64,000 bases of DNA from Rhodobacter sp. (GTDB taxonomy: Bacteria; Pseudomonadota; Alphaproteobacteria; Rhodobacterales; Rhodobacteraceae), in the NCBI GenBank assembly GCA_020637555.1, contig JACKKF010000013.1, forward strand, positions 768,357-832,356. The letters run 5' to 3'. Position numbers and translations under genes: made by a program. This document shows positions 26,636 to 35,615 of this stretch, piece by piece. How positions within the stretch are numbered: position 1 is the stretch's first letter; the number at the start of each line of letters is the position of its first letter. Below the pieces are notes generated by a model. The model was not told the origin of the DNA. It saw nothing but the letters and a program-made list of their open reading frames with translations, and ran no database searches.

Positions 26636-28072
26636 GTGAGTTCCACTGACCCGCAAGACGAACCCGAAGTTCTTTACGCCGCCCGCGAGCCGGTCTTTCC
26701 GCGTCGCGTCAAGGGCAGTTTCCGCACCCTGAAATGGTGGCTGATGGGCCTGATGCTGGGCATCTACTACATCACGCCCTGGATCCGCTGGGATCGTGGA
26801 CCCGCGATGCCCGATCAGGCCGTGCTGGTGGATCTGGCGAATCGCCGCTTCTTCTTCTTCATGGTCGAGATCTGGCCACACGAATTCTATTTCGTTGCGG
26901 GCCTGCTGATCATGGCGGGGATCGGGCTGTTCCTGTTCACCTCGGCACTGGGCCGGGTGTGGTGCGGGTATGCCTGTCCGCAAACGGTCTGGACTGACCT
27001 CTACATCCTGGTGGAACGCTGGGTCGAAGGGGACCGCAACGCCCGCCTGCGGCTGTATCGGCAACCCTGGGGGGCCGAGAAGATCCGCAAATACGGCACC
27101 AAATGGCTGCTGTGGCTGTTGATCGGCATGGCAACGGGCGGCGCCTGGGTGTTCTACTTCACTGACGCACCCACGCTGCTGCACAACCTGGTAACGCTGA
27201 ACGCGCATCCGGTGGCCTATGGGACCATCGCGGTTCTGACCGGCACCACCTTCCTGTTCGGTGGCTTCTTCCGCGAGCAGGTCTGTATCTATGGTTGCCC
27301 CTGGCCGCGGATCCAGGCCGCCATGATGGACGAGGACACCATCACCATCAGTTACCGCGAGTGGCGAGGCGAGCCGCGCGGCAAGCAGCGCAAGGGCGAA
27401 CCCGAGGGTGCGCACGGCGACTGCATCGACTGCATGGCCTGCGTCAACGTCTGCCCGATGGGCATCGACATCCGCGACGGTCAGCAACTGGCCTGCATCA
27501 CCTGTGGCCTGTGCATCGACGCCTGCAACGACATCATGGACAAGATCGGCAAGCCGCGCCACCTGATCGGCTACATGGCGCTGACCGACGAAACCCGCGA
27601 ACGCAACGGCGAGCATCCCAAATCCGTCTGGAGACATGTGTTCCGCCCGCGCACGATCGTCTATACGACCCTCTGGGCCGGGATCGGTCTGGGCCTGCTG
27701 GTGGCGCTGTTCCTGCGCACGGATATCGACATGTCGATTTCGCCGATCCGCAACCCGACGCATGTGGTTCTGGGCGACGGATCGGTGCGCAACGCCTATG
27801 ACATCCGCCTGCGCAACATGTATTCCGAACCGCGGCAGTTCTTCCTGACGGTTGCCGACGATCCCTCGATCACCTTGACGATGGAAGGGGTGCAGGGACA
27901 AATGGTCACCGTCGGCCCGGACGAACAGCTGAACCAGCGCGTCTATCTGACCGCCTCGGCCGGCACCGAACCCGCCCGCGAGGCGACCTCGCCGGTGCGC
28001 ATCTGGGTTTCGGTCACGGGTGACACCGCCCGGATCTATGGCGACACGGTCTTCAACGGGAGCGGTCAATGA
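26636..28072 (+). CDS. ccoG: cbb3 oxidase accessory ferredoxin-like protein CcoG (FixG/RdxA)
   Basis: A 478-residue membrane iron-sulfur protein needed for cbb3 maturation (copper reduction/assembly). GTG 26636 (VSSTDPQDEPEVLYAAREPV) with AAGGGAG upstream is chosen over ATG 26579, which would lie before the predicted FnrL-dependent transcription start. It has several membrane helices, FGYACPQ-like GYACPQTVWTD, YGCPWPRIQ, and two 4Fe-4S motifs CIDCMACVNVCPMG and CITCGLCIDACND. The C-terminal domain is a periplasmic Ig-like fold. The stop overlaps ccoH by 4 nt. Confidence 0.93.
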   Translation: MSSTDPQDEPEVLYAAREPVFPRRVKGSFRTLKWWLMGLMLGIYYITPWIRWDRGPAMPDQAVLVDLANRRFFFFMVEIWPHEFYFVAGLLIMAGIGLFLFTSALGRVWCGYACPQTVWTDLYILVERWVEGDRNARLRLYRQPWGAEKIRKYGTKWLLWLLIGMATGGAWVFYFTDAPTLLHNLVTLNAHPVAYGTIAVLTGTTFLFGGFFREQVCIYGCPWPRIQAAMMDEDTITISYREWRGEPRGKQRKGEPEGAHGDCIDCMACVNVCPMGIDIRDGQQLACITCGLCIDACNDIMDKIGKPRHLIGYMALTDETRERNGEHPKSVWRHVFRPRTIVYTTLWAGIGLGLLVALFLRTDIDMSISPIRNPTHVVLGDGSVRNAYDIRLRNMYSEPRQFFLTVADDPSITLTMEGVQGQMVTVGPDEQLNQRVYLTASAGTEPAREATSPVRIWVSVTGDTARIYGDTVFNGSGQ

Positions 28073-28545
28073 GCGCGCAAAACACGCAGGGTCGGGAACT
28101 GACGGGACGAATGGTGCTGGCCATCACCGTCTCGGCGTTCGGGGTCATCGTCGCGGTCAATCTGGTGATGGCCTGGTTCGCGGTGGAAACCTTCCCCGGA
28201 CTCGAGGTGGAAAACACCTATGTCGCCAGCCAGGGCTTCAACGAGCGTCTGCGCGAACAGCAGGCGCTGGGATGGACCACCGACGCCGAACTGGTTGGCG
28301 GCCATCTGACCGTGCGCATCACCGATCCGACGGGGGCACCGGCACGGATCGCCTCGTTGACCGGCATTCTGGGGCGGCCGACCACCGAACGCGAGGACAC
28401 CGTGCCCCGGTTCCGCTATGAGGGGGGCGCCTATGTCGCCGATGTCGATGTCGATTACGGCAACTGGGACCTGCGGTTGACGGGGCACGCCATGGACGGC
28501 ACCGAATACGACCTGCGCGTGGGCCTGATCCACCACCAAGGATGA
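28069..28545 (+). CDS. ccoH: cbb3 oxidase assembly protein CcoH (FixH)
   Basis: A 158-residue protein with one membrane helix (MVLAITVSAFGVIVAVNLVM, residues ~12-31), followed by a periplasmic FixH domain: NTYVASQGFNERLREQQALGW, then GTEYDLRV near the end. It binds assembly intermediates of the oxidase. Coupled to ccoG by an ATGA overlap; ccoI starts 7 bp after its stop. Confidence 0.93.
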   Translation: MSAQNTQGRELTGRMVLAITVSAFGVIVAVNLVMAWFAVETFPGLEVENTYVASQGFNERLREQQALGWTTDAELVGGHLTVRITDPTGAPARIASLTGILGRPTTEREDTVPRFRYEGGAYVADVDVDYGNWDLRLTGHAMDGTEYDLRVGLIHHQG

Positions 28546-28552
28546 CCTGACC

Positions 28553-30751
28553 ATGACCGACACGCTGCACGGTCCCGCACCCATTTCGGCCTGCCCCGCC
28601 TGCATCGCCACGCCCTCGGCGCTGGACCGGGCGCAGGCGGCGGCGAACGACAGGGGCGCGCGGATCATGCTGTCGGTGCCCGATGCGCATTGCGCGGTCT
28701 GCATCACCACGATCGAAAGCGATCTGGAAAAGATGCCGGGCGTCCGAAGCGCGCGCCTGAACCTGACCCTGCGCCGTGTCTCGGTCGAGGCCGAGAGCGA
28801 CGTGACCCCGGCTGCGATCATCGAAAAGCTGGAAACCCTGGGGTATCCGGCCTACGAACTCGACCCCGGGCAACTGTCGATGACGGAAACCGACAAGCAG
28901 GGACGCGACCTGCTGATGCGGCTGGGCGTGGCGGGCTTCAGCATGATGAACATCATGCTGCTGTCCGTTGCCGTGTGGTCGGGCGCGACGGACGCGACCC
29001 GCGACCTGTTTCACCTGATTTCCGCGCTCATCGCCGTGCCGACCGTGGCCTTTTCCGGCCAGCCGTTCTTCCGCAAGGCCTGGGCAGGGGTCAAGGCGCA
29101 CCGGTTGGACATGGATTTCCCGATCTCGCTGGCAATCCTGCTGGCGACCGGCATGTCGTTGTATGAAACGCTCAACGGCGGGGCCCATGCCTATTTCGAT
29201 GCCGCCGTGATGCTGACCTTCTTTCTGCTGGCCGGGCGGTATCTGGATTTCCGAACCCGTGCCGTCGCGCGATCCGCCGCGCAGGAGCTGGCCGCGCTGG
29301 AAGTGCCGCGTGCGATCCGCCTGACGGGCGAGGCCGAGGACACTGTGCCGGTCGCCGAGTTGGCGGTGGGGGATCTGGTGCTGGTCCGCCCGGGCGGGCG
29401 CATTCCTGTGGACGGTGTGGTCACCGCCGGACAATCCGAACTGGACCGGTCGCTGCTGACGGGCGAAACCCTGCCCGTCTTTGCCGGCGCCGGCCTGGTC
29501 GTGACCGCCGGAGCGGTGAACCTGACCGGGCCGCTGACCGTGCGCGTGACCGCGGCCGGCAAGGACAGTTCGCTGCATCGCATGGCCGACCTGGTGGCCG
29601 TGGCCGAAAACGCGCGCAACCGTTACACCACCCTCGCGGAACGTGCGGCGCGGCTCTATTCGCCCTCGGTGCACATCCTGGCCTTTGGCGCCTTTGTCGT
29701 CTGGATGTGGCTGACCGGCGGGGACGTCCGCCACGCGCTGAACATCGCGGCGGCGACGCTGATCATCACCTGCCCCTGTGCGCTGGGTCTTGCGGTGCCG
29801 GCGGTGGTCACGGCGGCATCGGGTCGGCTGTTCCGCCAGGGACTGCTCATCAAGGATGGCTCGGCGCTGGAACGGCTTGCGACGGTGGACACCGTGGTGT
29901 TCGACAAGACCGGAACGCTGACCATGGGGGCACCGGAACCCGTGGATCTGGCGCAGATCCCGGACGAGGACCTTGCCGTCGGGGCCGCGCTGGGGGCGGC
30001 GTCCTCGCACCCGCTGGCGCAGTCGCTGGCCCAGGCCGCGCGGGCGCGGGGCGTGATCCCGGTCCTGCTCGAGGATGTGGCCGAGGTGCCCGGTCATGGC
30101 GTGCAGGCCAGTTGGCACGGCGCGCGGGTGCGTCTGGGCCGTGCCTCGTGGGTGGGGGCGGACCCGCTCGATGTGACCGCCGCCTATCTGGCCGTGGGCA
30201 ATCGCCCGCCGCGCGCGATCGCCTTTGCCGATCGCCTGCGCGAGGGCGCGCACGAGGCCGTCGCGGGCCTGCAGGCGCAGGGCAAACGGGTGTTGCTGAT
30301 CTCGGGCGATGTGCCGGGCGCGGTGCGCGACCTGGCCGATCGTCTGGGCATCGCGGATTGGCGGGCCGAGGCCCTGCCGCAGGACAAGTCCGACGCCATC
30401 GCCGCCCTGCAGGCCGAAGGGCGCAAGGTGCTGATGGTGGGGGATGGTCTGAACGACACCGTGGCGCTGACGACGGCGGATGTCTCGATCTCGCCGGCCT
30501 CGGCGCTGGATGCAGCGCGGGTTGCGTCGGACATCGTGCTGCTGGGGCAGTCGCTGGCGCCGATCCCGGTGGCACAGCGCATTGCCGCGCGCGCCGTGCG
30601 CCGGATCCGCGAGAATTTCGCGATCTCGTTCGGCTATAACATCGTGGCCGTGCCGATCGCGCTGGTCGGGCTGGCGTCGCCCCTGATCGCCGCCTTGGCA
30701 ATGTCGGCCTCGTCGATTACGGTCGCGCTGAACGCCCTGCGGCTGAGGTAG
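28553..30751 (+). CDS. ccoI: Copper-exporting P-type ATPase for cbb3 assembly (CcoI/FixI)
   Basis: A 732-residue P1B-type ATPase that supplies copper for the CcoN CuB site. Cys-rich sites at the N-terminus: CPACIA (residues ~12-17) and the heavy-metal-associated domain motif HCAVC (~47-51). Eight membrane helices include the metal-channel motif CPCALGLAVP. Cytoplasmic motifs are LTGETLPV (actuator), DKTGTLTMG (phosphorylation Asp), SSHPLAQSL (nucleotide binding) and GDGLNDTVAL. Full length. Lies between ccoH and ccoS as in other rhizobial/rhodobacterial clusters. Confidence 0.95.
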   Translation: MTDTLHGPAPISACPACIATPSALDRAQAAANDRGARIMLSVPDAHCAVCITTIESDLEKMPGVRSARLNLTLRRVSVEAESDVTPAAIIEKLETLGYPAYELDPGQLSMTETDKQGRDLLMRLGVAGFSMMNIMLLSVAVWSGATDATRDLFHLISALIAVPTVAFSGQPFFRKAWAGVKAHRLDMDFPISLAILLATGMSLYETLNGGAHAYFDAAVMLTFFLLAGRYLDFRTRAVARSAAQELAALEVPRAIRLTGEAEDTVPVAELAVGDLVLVRPGGRIPVDGVVTAGQSELDRSLLTGETLPVFAGAGLVVTAGAVNLTGPLTVRVTAAGKDSSLHRMADLVAVAENARNRYTTLAERAARLYSPSVHILAFGAFVVWMWLTGGDVRHALNIAAATLIITCPCALGLAVPAVVTAASGRLFRQGLLIKDGSALERLATVDTVVFDKTGTLTMGAPEPVDLAQIPDEDLAVGAALGAASSHPLAQSLAQAARARGVIPVLLEDVAEVPGHGVQASWHGARVRLGRASWVGADPLDVTAAYLAVGNRPPRAIAFADRLREGAHEAVAGLQAQGKRVLLISGDVPGAVRDLADRLGIADWRAEALPQDKSDAIAALQAEGRKVLMVGDGLNDTVALTTADVSISPASALDAARVASDIVLLGQSLAPIPVAQRIAARAVRRIRENFAISFGYNIVAVPIALVGLASPLIAALAMSASSITVALNALRLR

Positions 30752-30759
30752 GAAGTCTG

Positions 30760-30918
30760 ATGGACATTCTGGCTGTGCTGATCCCCGTGTCTCTGTTGCT
30801 GGGGCTGGGGGGGCTTCTGGCCTTCTGGTGGACGCTCAGACGGGGTCAATATGACGACCCCGAGGGGGACAGCCATCGCATCCTGCGCGGCGACTACGAC
30901 GACCACCCAAAATCGTGA
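30760..30918 (+). CDS. ccoS: cbb3 oxidase maturation protein CcoS (FixS)
   Basis: A 52-residue protein, start MDILAVLIPVSLLLGLGGLL, which is the single membrane helix, then FWWTLRRGQYDDPEGDSHRI. This is the FixS family pattern (WxxRxGQYDDxEGxxxRIL). Required for cofactor insertion in the oxidase. It is preceded by GGAAG and begins 8 bp after the ccoI stop. Confidence 0.93.
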   Translation: MDILAVLIPVSLLLGLGGLLAFWWTLRRGQYDDPEGDSHRILRGDYDDHPKS

Positions 30919-30999
30919 GCGTCTCGTCCCGGGGTTGACCTTTGGCTGGCCGAGGCCCTTATTAGCCCCAACGGGAACCGCTAACGAAAAGAGGACATC

Positions 31000-31611
31000 A
31001 TGTCGTTCACCCTGCCCGATCTGCCCTATGCCCACGATGCGCTTGCCGCGCTCGGCATGTCCAAGGAAACGCTGGAATACCACCATGACCTGCACCACAA
31101 GGCCTATGTGGACAACGGCAACAAGCTGATCGCTGGCACCGAGTGGGACGGCAAGTCGCTGGAAGACATCGTCAAGGGCACCTACAAGGCCGGCGCCGTC
31201 GCCCAGAACGGCATCTTCAACAATGCCTCGCAGCACTGGAACCACATGCAGTTCTGGGAAATGATGGGCCCCGGCGAGAACAAGCTGATGCCCGGCGCGC
31301 TGGAAGCCGCGATCGTCGAAAGCTTTGGCTCGGTCGCCAAGTTCAAGGACGATTTCGCCGCCGCGGGCGCGGGGCAGTTCGGATCGGGCTGGTGCTGGCT
31401 GGTCAAGGACACCGACGGTGGCCTGAAGGTCACCAAGACCGAAAACGGCGTGAACCCGCTGTGCTTCGGCCAGACCGCGCTGCTGGGCTGCGACGTGTGG
31501 GAGCATTCCTACTACATCGACTTCCGCAACAAGCGCCCGGCCTATCTGACCAACTTCCTGGACAAGCTGGTCAACTGGGAAAACGTGGCGGCGCGTCTGG
31601 CGTCGGCCTGA
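31000..31611 (+). CDS. sodB: Superoxide dismutase, Fe/Mn family
   Basis: A 203-residue cytoplasmic enzyme that converts superoxide to hydrogen peroxide and oxygen. Metal ligands lie in EYHHDLHHKAYVDN (first His), QHWNHMQFW (second His) and DVWEHSYYIDF (Asp and His), the family signature. The GAGQFGSGWCWL segment is typical of the iron form, though metal choice cannot be settled by eye. Own ribosome site (AAAAGAGGACATC). A strong terminator follows. Confidence 0.95.
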   Translation: MSFTLPDLPYAHDALAALGMSKETLEYHHDLHHKAYVDNGNKLIAGTEWDGKSLEDIVKGTYKAGAVAQNGIFNNASQHWNHMQFWEMMGPGENKLMPGALEAAIVESFGSVAKFKDDFAAAGAGQFGSGWCWLVKDTDGGLKVTKTENGVNPLCFGQTALLGCDVWEHSYYIDFRNKRPAYLTNFLDKLVNWENVAARLASA

Positions 31612-31633
31612 TCCTGCCGGTCGGACCGCAGGG

Positions 31634-31660
31634 AAAGGGGGCCGTGCGGCCCCCTTTTTT
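31634..31660 (+). terminator. Rho-independent terminator after sodB
   Basis: AAAGGGGGCC-GTGC-GGCCCCCTTT stem (10 GC-rich pairs) followed by further Ts; classical form. It also separates sodB from the convergent secreted-protein gene. Confidence 0.9.
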
Positions 31661-31671
31661 CGTTTCGCGCC

Positions 31672-32568
31672 TTATTTCGAAGGCTCGGGTGCCGGCGCTG
31701 GCGCCACCGGGGCGGGGGCCTGGGCCGGCGCGGGTGCGCCGACAAAGCTGTAGCTTCCCGACCAGACGCCATAGTTCGAGGACCGGACACCGTTCGCATC
31801 CGATGCCTGATAGCTTTGCTGCCCGGGAAGGATCGTCACCTGAACCGTGCCGGTCTCGCCCACGCGCAGGATGCCGGCGTGCACCGCGGCGGCGGCCAGC
31901 CGGGAATCGTCGGTGTAGATCCCGCTTCCCCAGACCGACCCCGAGGCCGCGCCCGTCACGGTGAAAGCCAGGGTCTGCCCGACCTGCGCACGATAGTTCA
32001 CCAGGTTGCCGGGATCGGGCATCACCTGCATCGGCGGCTGCTGCGGCGCCTGTCCGCCGGGATCCTTGCCATCACCCTGCCCACCCGCAGCGCCCATGGT
32101 GTAGCTTTGCAGTTCCAGCATGGCCTGGCAGGTCTGCGTGCTGAAGGTGCCAACCCAGATATCATAGGCCCCCGCCGGCGCATCGCTCAGGCGCACGGCC
32201 GGGTTCAGCCCGTTGGTGTCGTCGTTGAAATGCCATTGGCCATTGGCGTCATTGACCAGCAGCACCGTATCGCATTCCGCCGTCACGCGGATCTCGATGT
32301 CGCTGTGGCTGCTGTTGTCGGTCACGGTCAGGTCGAAATCGGGCTGGGTGATGACATAGCCCCAGCCACCCAGCCCGCATTGCGCCAGATCCACATTGCC
32401 TCCGGCCACCACGGGCAGGCTCTGGGGGGTGGCGATATCGGCCGCGGCATAGGCGATCTGGGCGCCTGTCATGCTCCAGTCCGGGCAGGACTGCGCAACG
32501 CTGGCGCCGCTAGATGCCAGCACCGCCACAAGGGCGATGGCGATGGGCCGCAAGGTCTTGGTCTGCAT
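31672..32568 (-). CDS. Secreted protein: one four-Cys PPC-like domain plus LCCL domain
   Basis: A 298-residue protein with start MQTKTLRPIAIALVAVLASS and signal cleavage near SVAQ|SCPDW. Residues ~27-150 form one copy of the repeat seen five times in the neighbouring gene: four cysteines, AGGNVDLAQCG, ECDTVLLVNDANGQWHFNDD, YDIWVGTFSTQTCQA. It resembles bacterial pre-peptidase C-terminal (PPC) beta-sandwich domains. After a Gln/Pro linker, residues ~175-260 form an LCCL domain (VWGSGIYTDDSRLAAAAVHAG, then VTILPGQQSYQASDANGV, SSNYGVWSGSYSF). A Pro/Ala tail ends the protein. Exported; ligand unknown. Confidence 0.85.
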   Translation of the reverse strand: MQTKTLRPIAIALVAVLASSGASVAQSCPDWSMTGAQIAYAAADIATPQSLPVVAGGNVDLAQCGLGGWGYVITQPDFDLTVTDNSSHSDIEIRVTAECDTVLLVNDANGQWHFNDDTNGLNPAVRLSDAPAGAYDIWVGTFSTQTCQAMLELQSYTMGAAGGQGDGKDPGGQAPQQPPMQVMPDPGNLVNYRAQVGQTLAFTVTGAASGSVWGSGIYTDDSRLAAAAVHAGILRVGETGTVQVTILPGQQSYQASDANGVRSSNYGVWSGSYSFVGAPAPAQAPAPVAPAPAPEPSK

Positions 32569-32593
32569 TGAAACTCCTGTTTGAAAAAAGGGC

Positions 32594-35491
32594 TCAAGGC
32601 ATCGCGCTCCAGGGATAGGCGAAGTCACCGCCCGCCTGGTTGAACGTGCCGCTGATCTGGCCATCGGTCAGGGTGCCGCGATAGACCTGAACAGCACCGG
32701 GAATCGGCCGGGTGAACTGCACGATTCCGGTCACGGGGTCATAGCTGACATCCTGCAGGACCTCGGGCGAACCCAGCGCGGCAAAGGCCAGGGTGCCGCT
32801 CCAGCGGGTGCCGTCCCAGGTCAGGGTCAGCACGCCGGGGAAGGCATTGGCACTGATCTGCCATGTCCCGGCGGCATCGGGCCTGCCGGGGTCTGGCCCG
32901 GGGTCTGGCGCCGTCTCGACAAAGGCATAGCTGCCGTTCCAGCGCCCATAGCTCGACGAATGCGCGCCGTTCTGATCGCTTCCCTGATAGCGGTCCTGAC
33001 CGGGCAGGATCTGCACCGTCACCACGCCGGATTGTCCCACATGCAGGAGGCCCGCGTGCACCGCCGCGCGTGCCAGACGCGAATCGTCGGTATAGGTGCC
33101 GGTGCCCCACAGGCCGCCTGTCTCGGCGCCGGTGACCTGAAAGCGGAAGGTCTGTCCCACCCGGTCCCGATAGCCCGTCAGCCCGCCGGGGTCGGGCAGG
33201 GCGTCGGGATCCGCGGTGACGGTCGGTTGCAGGTGCGCCAGCAGGGTCGCCTGACAGGTCTGCATGCCGAACGTTCCCGCCCAGACGCGATAGACCCCCG
33301 GCACCGGCGCGTCGATGGTGACGCGGCTGTTCAGGTCGGCCGCATCGTCGTTGAAGTGCCATGCCCCGCGCGGATCATGGACCAGCATCACCGGGTCGCA
33401 GGTGCCGTCGATGCCCAGGTCCAGCGTGTTGCCGGACAGATCGCCCGCGATCGTGAGCGAAAAGTCGGGTGCCTGGATCACATGGCCATGCCCGGGCACC
33501 GAACCGCAAGCGGCCAGATCCAGATTGCCCCCCGCGACCACACCAAAGCTGCGTTGCGTGCGCAGGTCGGCCGGGCTCAGCGTGATCGGCTGGCCGACGG
33601 CCGTCGGATCGGGGCAGGGCGCGGGTTGCGGGGGTTGCGGCTGCGGCGGCTGCGGGGGTGGTTGCCCGCCGACCGCCTGCACCGCCATGGTGGCCTGGCA
33701 GGTCTGCGACCCAAAGGTGCCGACCCAGATGTCATATTGTCCGACGGCGGCCTGGGGCAGGTCGATTGCCGGGTTCAGCCCGTTCGAATCATCGTTGTAA
33801 TGCCACTGGCCCAACGCATCGTTGATCAGCATGACCGTGTCGCAGGCGCCGTTGACCGTGAACCTCAGCCCCGCGCCCAGCGGATTGGCCGTCAGGTTCA
33901 TCGAGAAATCGGGCGCCTGGATGATATATCCGTGCCCGGGCACCGATCCGCAGGCCGCCAGGTCCAGGGTGCCGCCGGCGATCACGCCTTGGGTCTGCGG
34001 CAGGCCCAGGTCCTGCGCGGCGAAGTTCAGAAGCTGCCCGGGCAGGTGGTAATCGGGGCAGGCCGCGGGTTGTGGCGGCTGCGGCTGCGGGGGCTGCGGC
34101 AGGTTGCCCAGGGTCTCGGCCACCAGGGTGGCGGGACAGGTCTGCGCGCCAAAGGTGCCGACCCAGATGTCATAGAGGCCAACCTGTGCCGACGGGATCA
34201 CCACGGCCGGATTCAACCCGTTGCTGTCGTCGTTATACGACCACTGCCCGTTCGGCCCGCGGACCAGCAGAACCGTATCGCATTGGCCGTCGACGCCCAG
34301 CCTGAGGTCGCGCCCGGGCGCGTTATGCGTCAGGTTCAGCGTGAAATCCGGCCCCTGCACGATCCGGCCATGGCCGGGCACACTGCCGCAGGCCCCCAGG
34401 TCCAGCGGGCCGCCGGCCGTCACGCCGTGGCTTTGCGCGGTGGTCAGTTGCTGGCTGGAATAGGTCAGCATCAAGCCGTTCTGCCCGGGATCGGGGCAGG
34501 CGGCGGGTTGTGGCGGTTGCGGCGGCTGGGGGATGATCTGACCGCCAAAGGTCTCGGCGGTGAAGGTCGCGCCACAGGTCTGCGCGCCAAAGGTGCCGAC
34601 CCAGATGTCATAGGCGCCCGTCGCGGCATGGGACAGGCGAATCGCCGGATTCACGCCGTTGGTGTCGTCGTTATAGGACCACTGGCCGTTCGGCCCGCGC
34701 ACCAGAAGCACCGTGTCACACTGGCCGTCCACCCGGAACTCCAGATCGTAACCCGGGACATTGTGGGTCAGCGTCAGGGTGAAATCGGGTTGTGCGGCAA
34801 CATGGCCATGGCCGGGGACGCCCGGGCAGTTTGCCAGGTCGGCGTTGCCGCCCGCCGTCACGCCATGTGATTGCGGCACCCACAGTTGCTGGCCGGAATA
34901 GCTCAGCGCCTGGCCGTTCTGATTCGGGTTCGGACACAGCACCAGTTGCGGCGGTTGCAGGACCGGCGGCACCGGCAGCACCGGGGGTTGCGGCAGCAGC
35001 GGCAGGCCGCCGCCTGCACCGACGGTGCGGGCGGTCAGCGTCGATCCGCAAAGCTGCGCGCCAAAGGTCCCGACCCAGATATCGTATTCGCCGGTCTGTG
35101 CGGCGGGGATCGTGATCTCGGGGTCCAGGCCGTTGGTGTCGTCGTTGAACAGCCATTGCCCGTTCGGTCCCCGCACCAGCAGCACCGTGTCGCATTGTCC
35201 GTTGACACCCAGCACGAGGGCGCGTCCGGGGGCATTGTGGGTCAGGTTCAGGGTCACATCGGGTTGCAGGGCGACATGGCCGGTTCCCGGCACCCCGGGG
35301 CAGGCGCCCAGGTCCTGCCCGCCGCCCGCCGTGATCGACCGGCTCAGGCCCGTGGTCAACTGCTGGCTGCTGGCACTCAGCATCTGGCCATTCGCATTCG
35401 GATTCGGGCAGGCATGGGCGGCGCCGCCAAGGGCCGGGAACAGCAACGCGGCCAAAGCGCCGAGGACGAAAAGCCTGGGGGTCGGGGACAT
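32594..35491 (-). CDS. Large secreted repeat protein: five four-Cys PPC-like domains plus LCCL domain
   Basis: A 965-residue exported protein (signal peptide MSPTPRLFVLGALAALLFPA, cleaved near AHA|CPNP; GGAGG site fixes ATG 35491). Five homologous domains start near residues 28, 186, 330, 476 and 624. Each has Cys at its first position, then GAC/NC, CDTVLLVRGPNGQW, NDD.NGL.P and YDIWVGTFGAQTC. Pro/Gln-rich linkers (PQPPQPPQPA type) separate them. An LCCL domain follows (~767-855: GLWGTGTYTDDSRLARAAVHAG, VQILPGQDRYQGSDQNG), then a C-terminal beta domain (~870-965). Four Cys per repeat suggest two disulfides each. It likely works with the one-repeat paralogue 25 bp downstream. Role unknown; an adhesin or extracellular binding protein is plausible. 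Confidence 0.87.
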   Translation of the reverse strand: MSPTPRLFVLGALAALLFPALGGAAHACPNPNANGQMLSASSQQLTTGLSRSITAGGGQDLGACPGVPGTGHVALQPDVTLNLTHNAPGRALVLGVNGQCDTVLLVRGPNGQWLFNDDTNGLDPEITIPAAQTGEYDIWVGTFGAQLCGSTLTARTVGAGGGLPLLPQPPVLPVPPVLQPPQLVLCPNPNQNGQALSYSGQQLWVPQSHGVTAGGNADLANCPGVPGHGHVAAQPDFTLTLTHNVPGYDLEFRVDGQCDTVLLVRGPNGQWSYNDDTNGVNPAIRLSHAATGAYDIWVGTFGAQTCGATFTAETFGGQIIPQPPQPPQPAACPDPGQNGLMLTYSSQQLTTAQSHGVTAGGPLDLGACGSVPGHGRIVQGPDFTLNLTHNAPGRDLRLGVDGQCDTVLLVRGPNGQWSYNDDSNGLNPAVVIPSAQVGLYDIWVGTFGAQTCPATLVAETLGNLPQPPQPQPPQPAACPDYHLPGQLLNFAAQDLGLPQTQGVIAGGTLDLAACGSVPGHGYIIQAPDFSMNLTANPLGAGLRFTVNGACDTVMLINDALGQWHYNDDSNGLNPAIDLPQAAVGQYDIWVGTFGSQTCQATMAVQAVGGQPPPQPPQPQPPQPAPCPDPTAVGQPITLSPADLRTQRSFGVVAGGNLDLAACGSVPGHGHVIQAPDFSLTIAGDLSGNTLDLGIDGTCDPVMLVHDPRGAWHFNDDAADLNSRVTIDAPVPGVYRVWAGTFGMQTCQATLLAHLQPTVTADPDALPDPGGLTGYRDRVGQTFRFQVTGAETGGLWGTGTYTDDSRLARAAVHAGLLHVGQSGVVTVQILPGQDRYQGSDQNGAHSSSYGRWNGSYAFVETAPDPGPDPGRPDAAGTWQISANAFPGVLTLTWDGTRWSGTLAFAALGSPEVLQDVSYDPVTGIVQFTRPIPGAVQVYRGTLTDGQISGTFNQAGGDFAYPWSAMP

Positions 35492-35615
35492 GGTCACCTC
35501 CGTTCAGGGAATGGCCGGGCGCCGTGCGCGCGGAAACAGGATCAATGAAAACAGGGAAATGCTGCGCCTGCCGGGCTGCAAAATCAAGGAATTTGCGCGT
35601 GAGCGGCGTTTGCGG

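Noticed and set aside
32594..35491. CRISPR or other DNA-level repeat array
   Set aside because: The repeats are coding, ~430 bp apart, diverged at DNA level and align as protein domains with shared cysteines.
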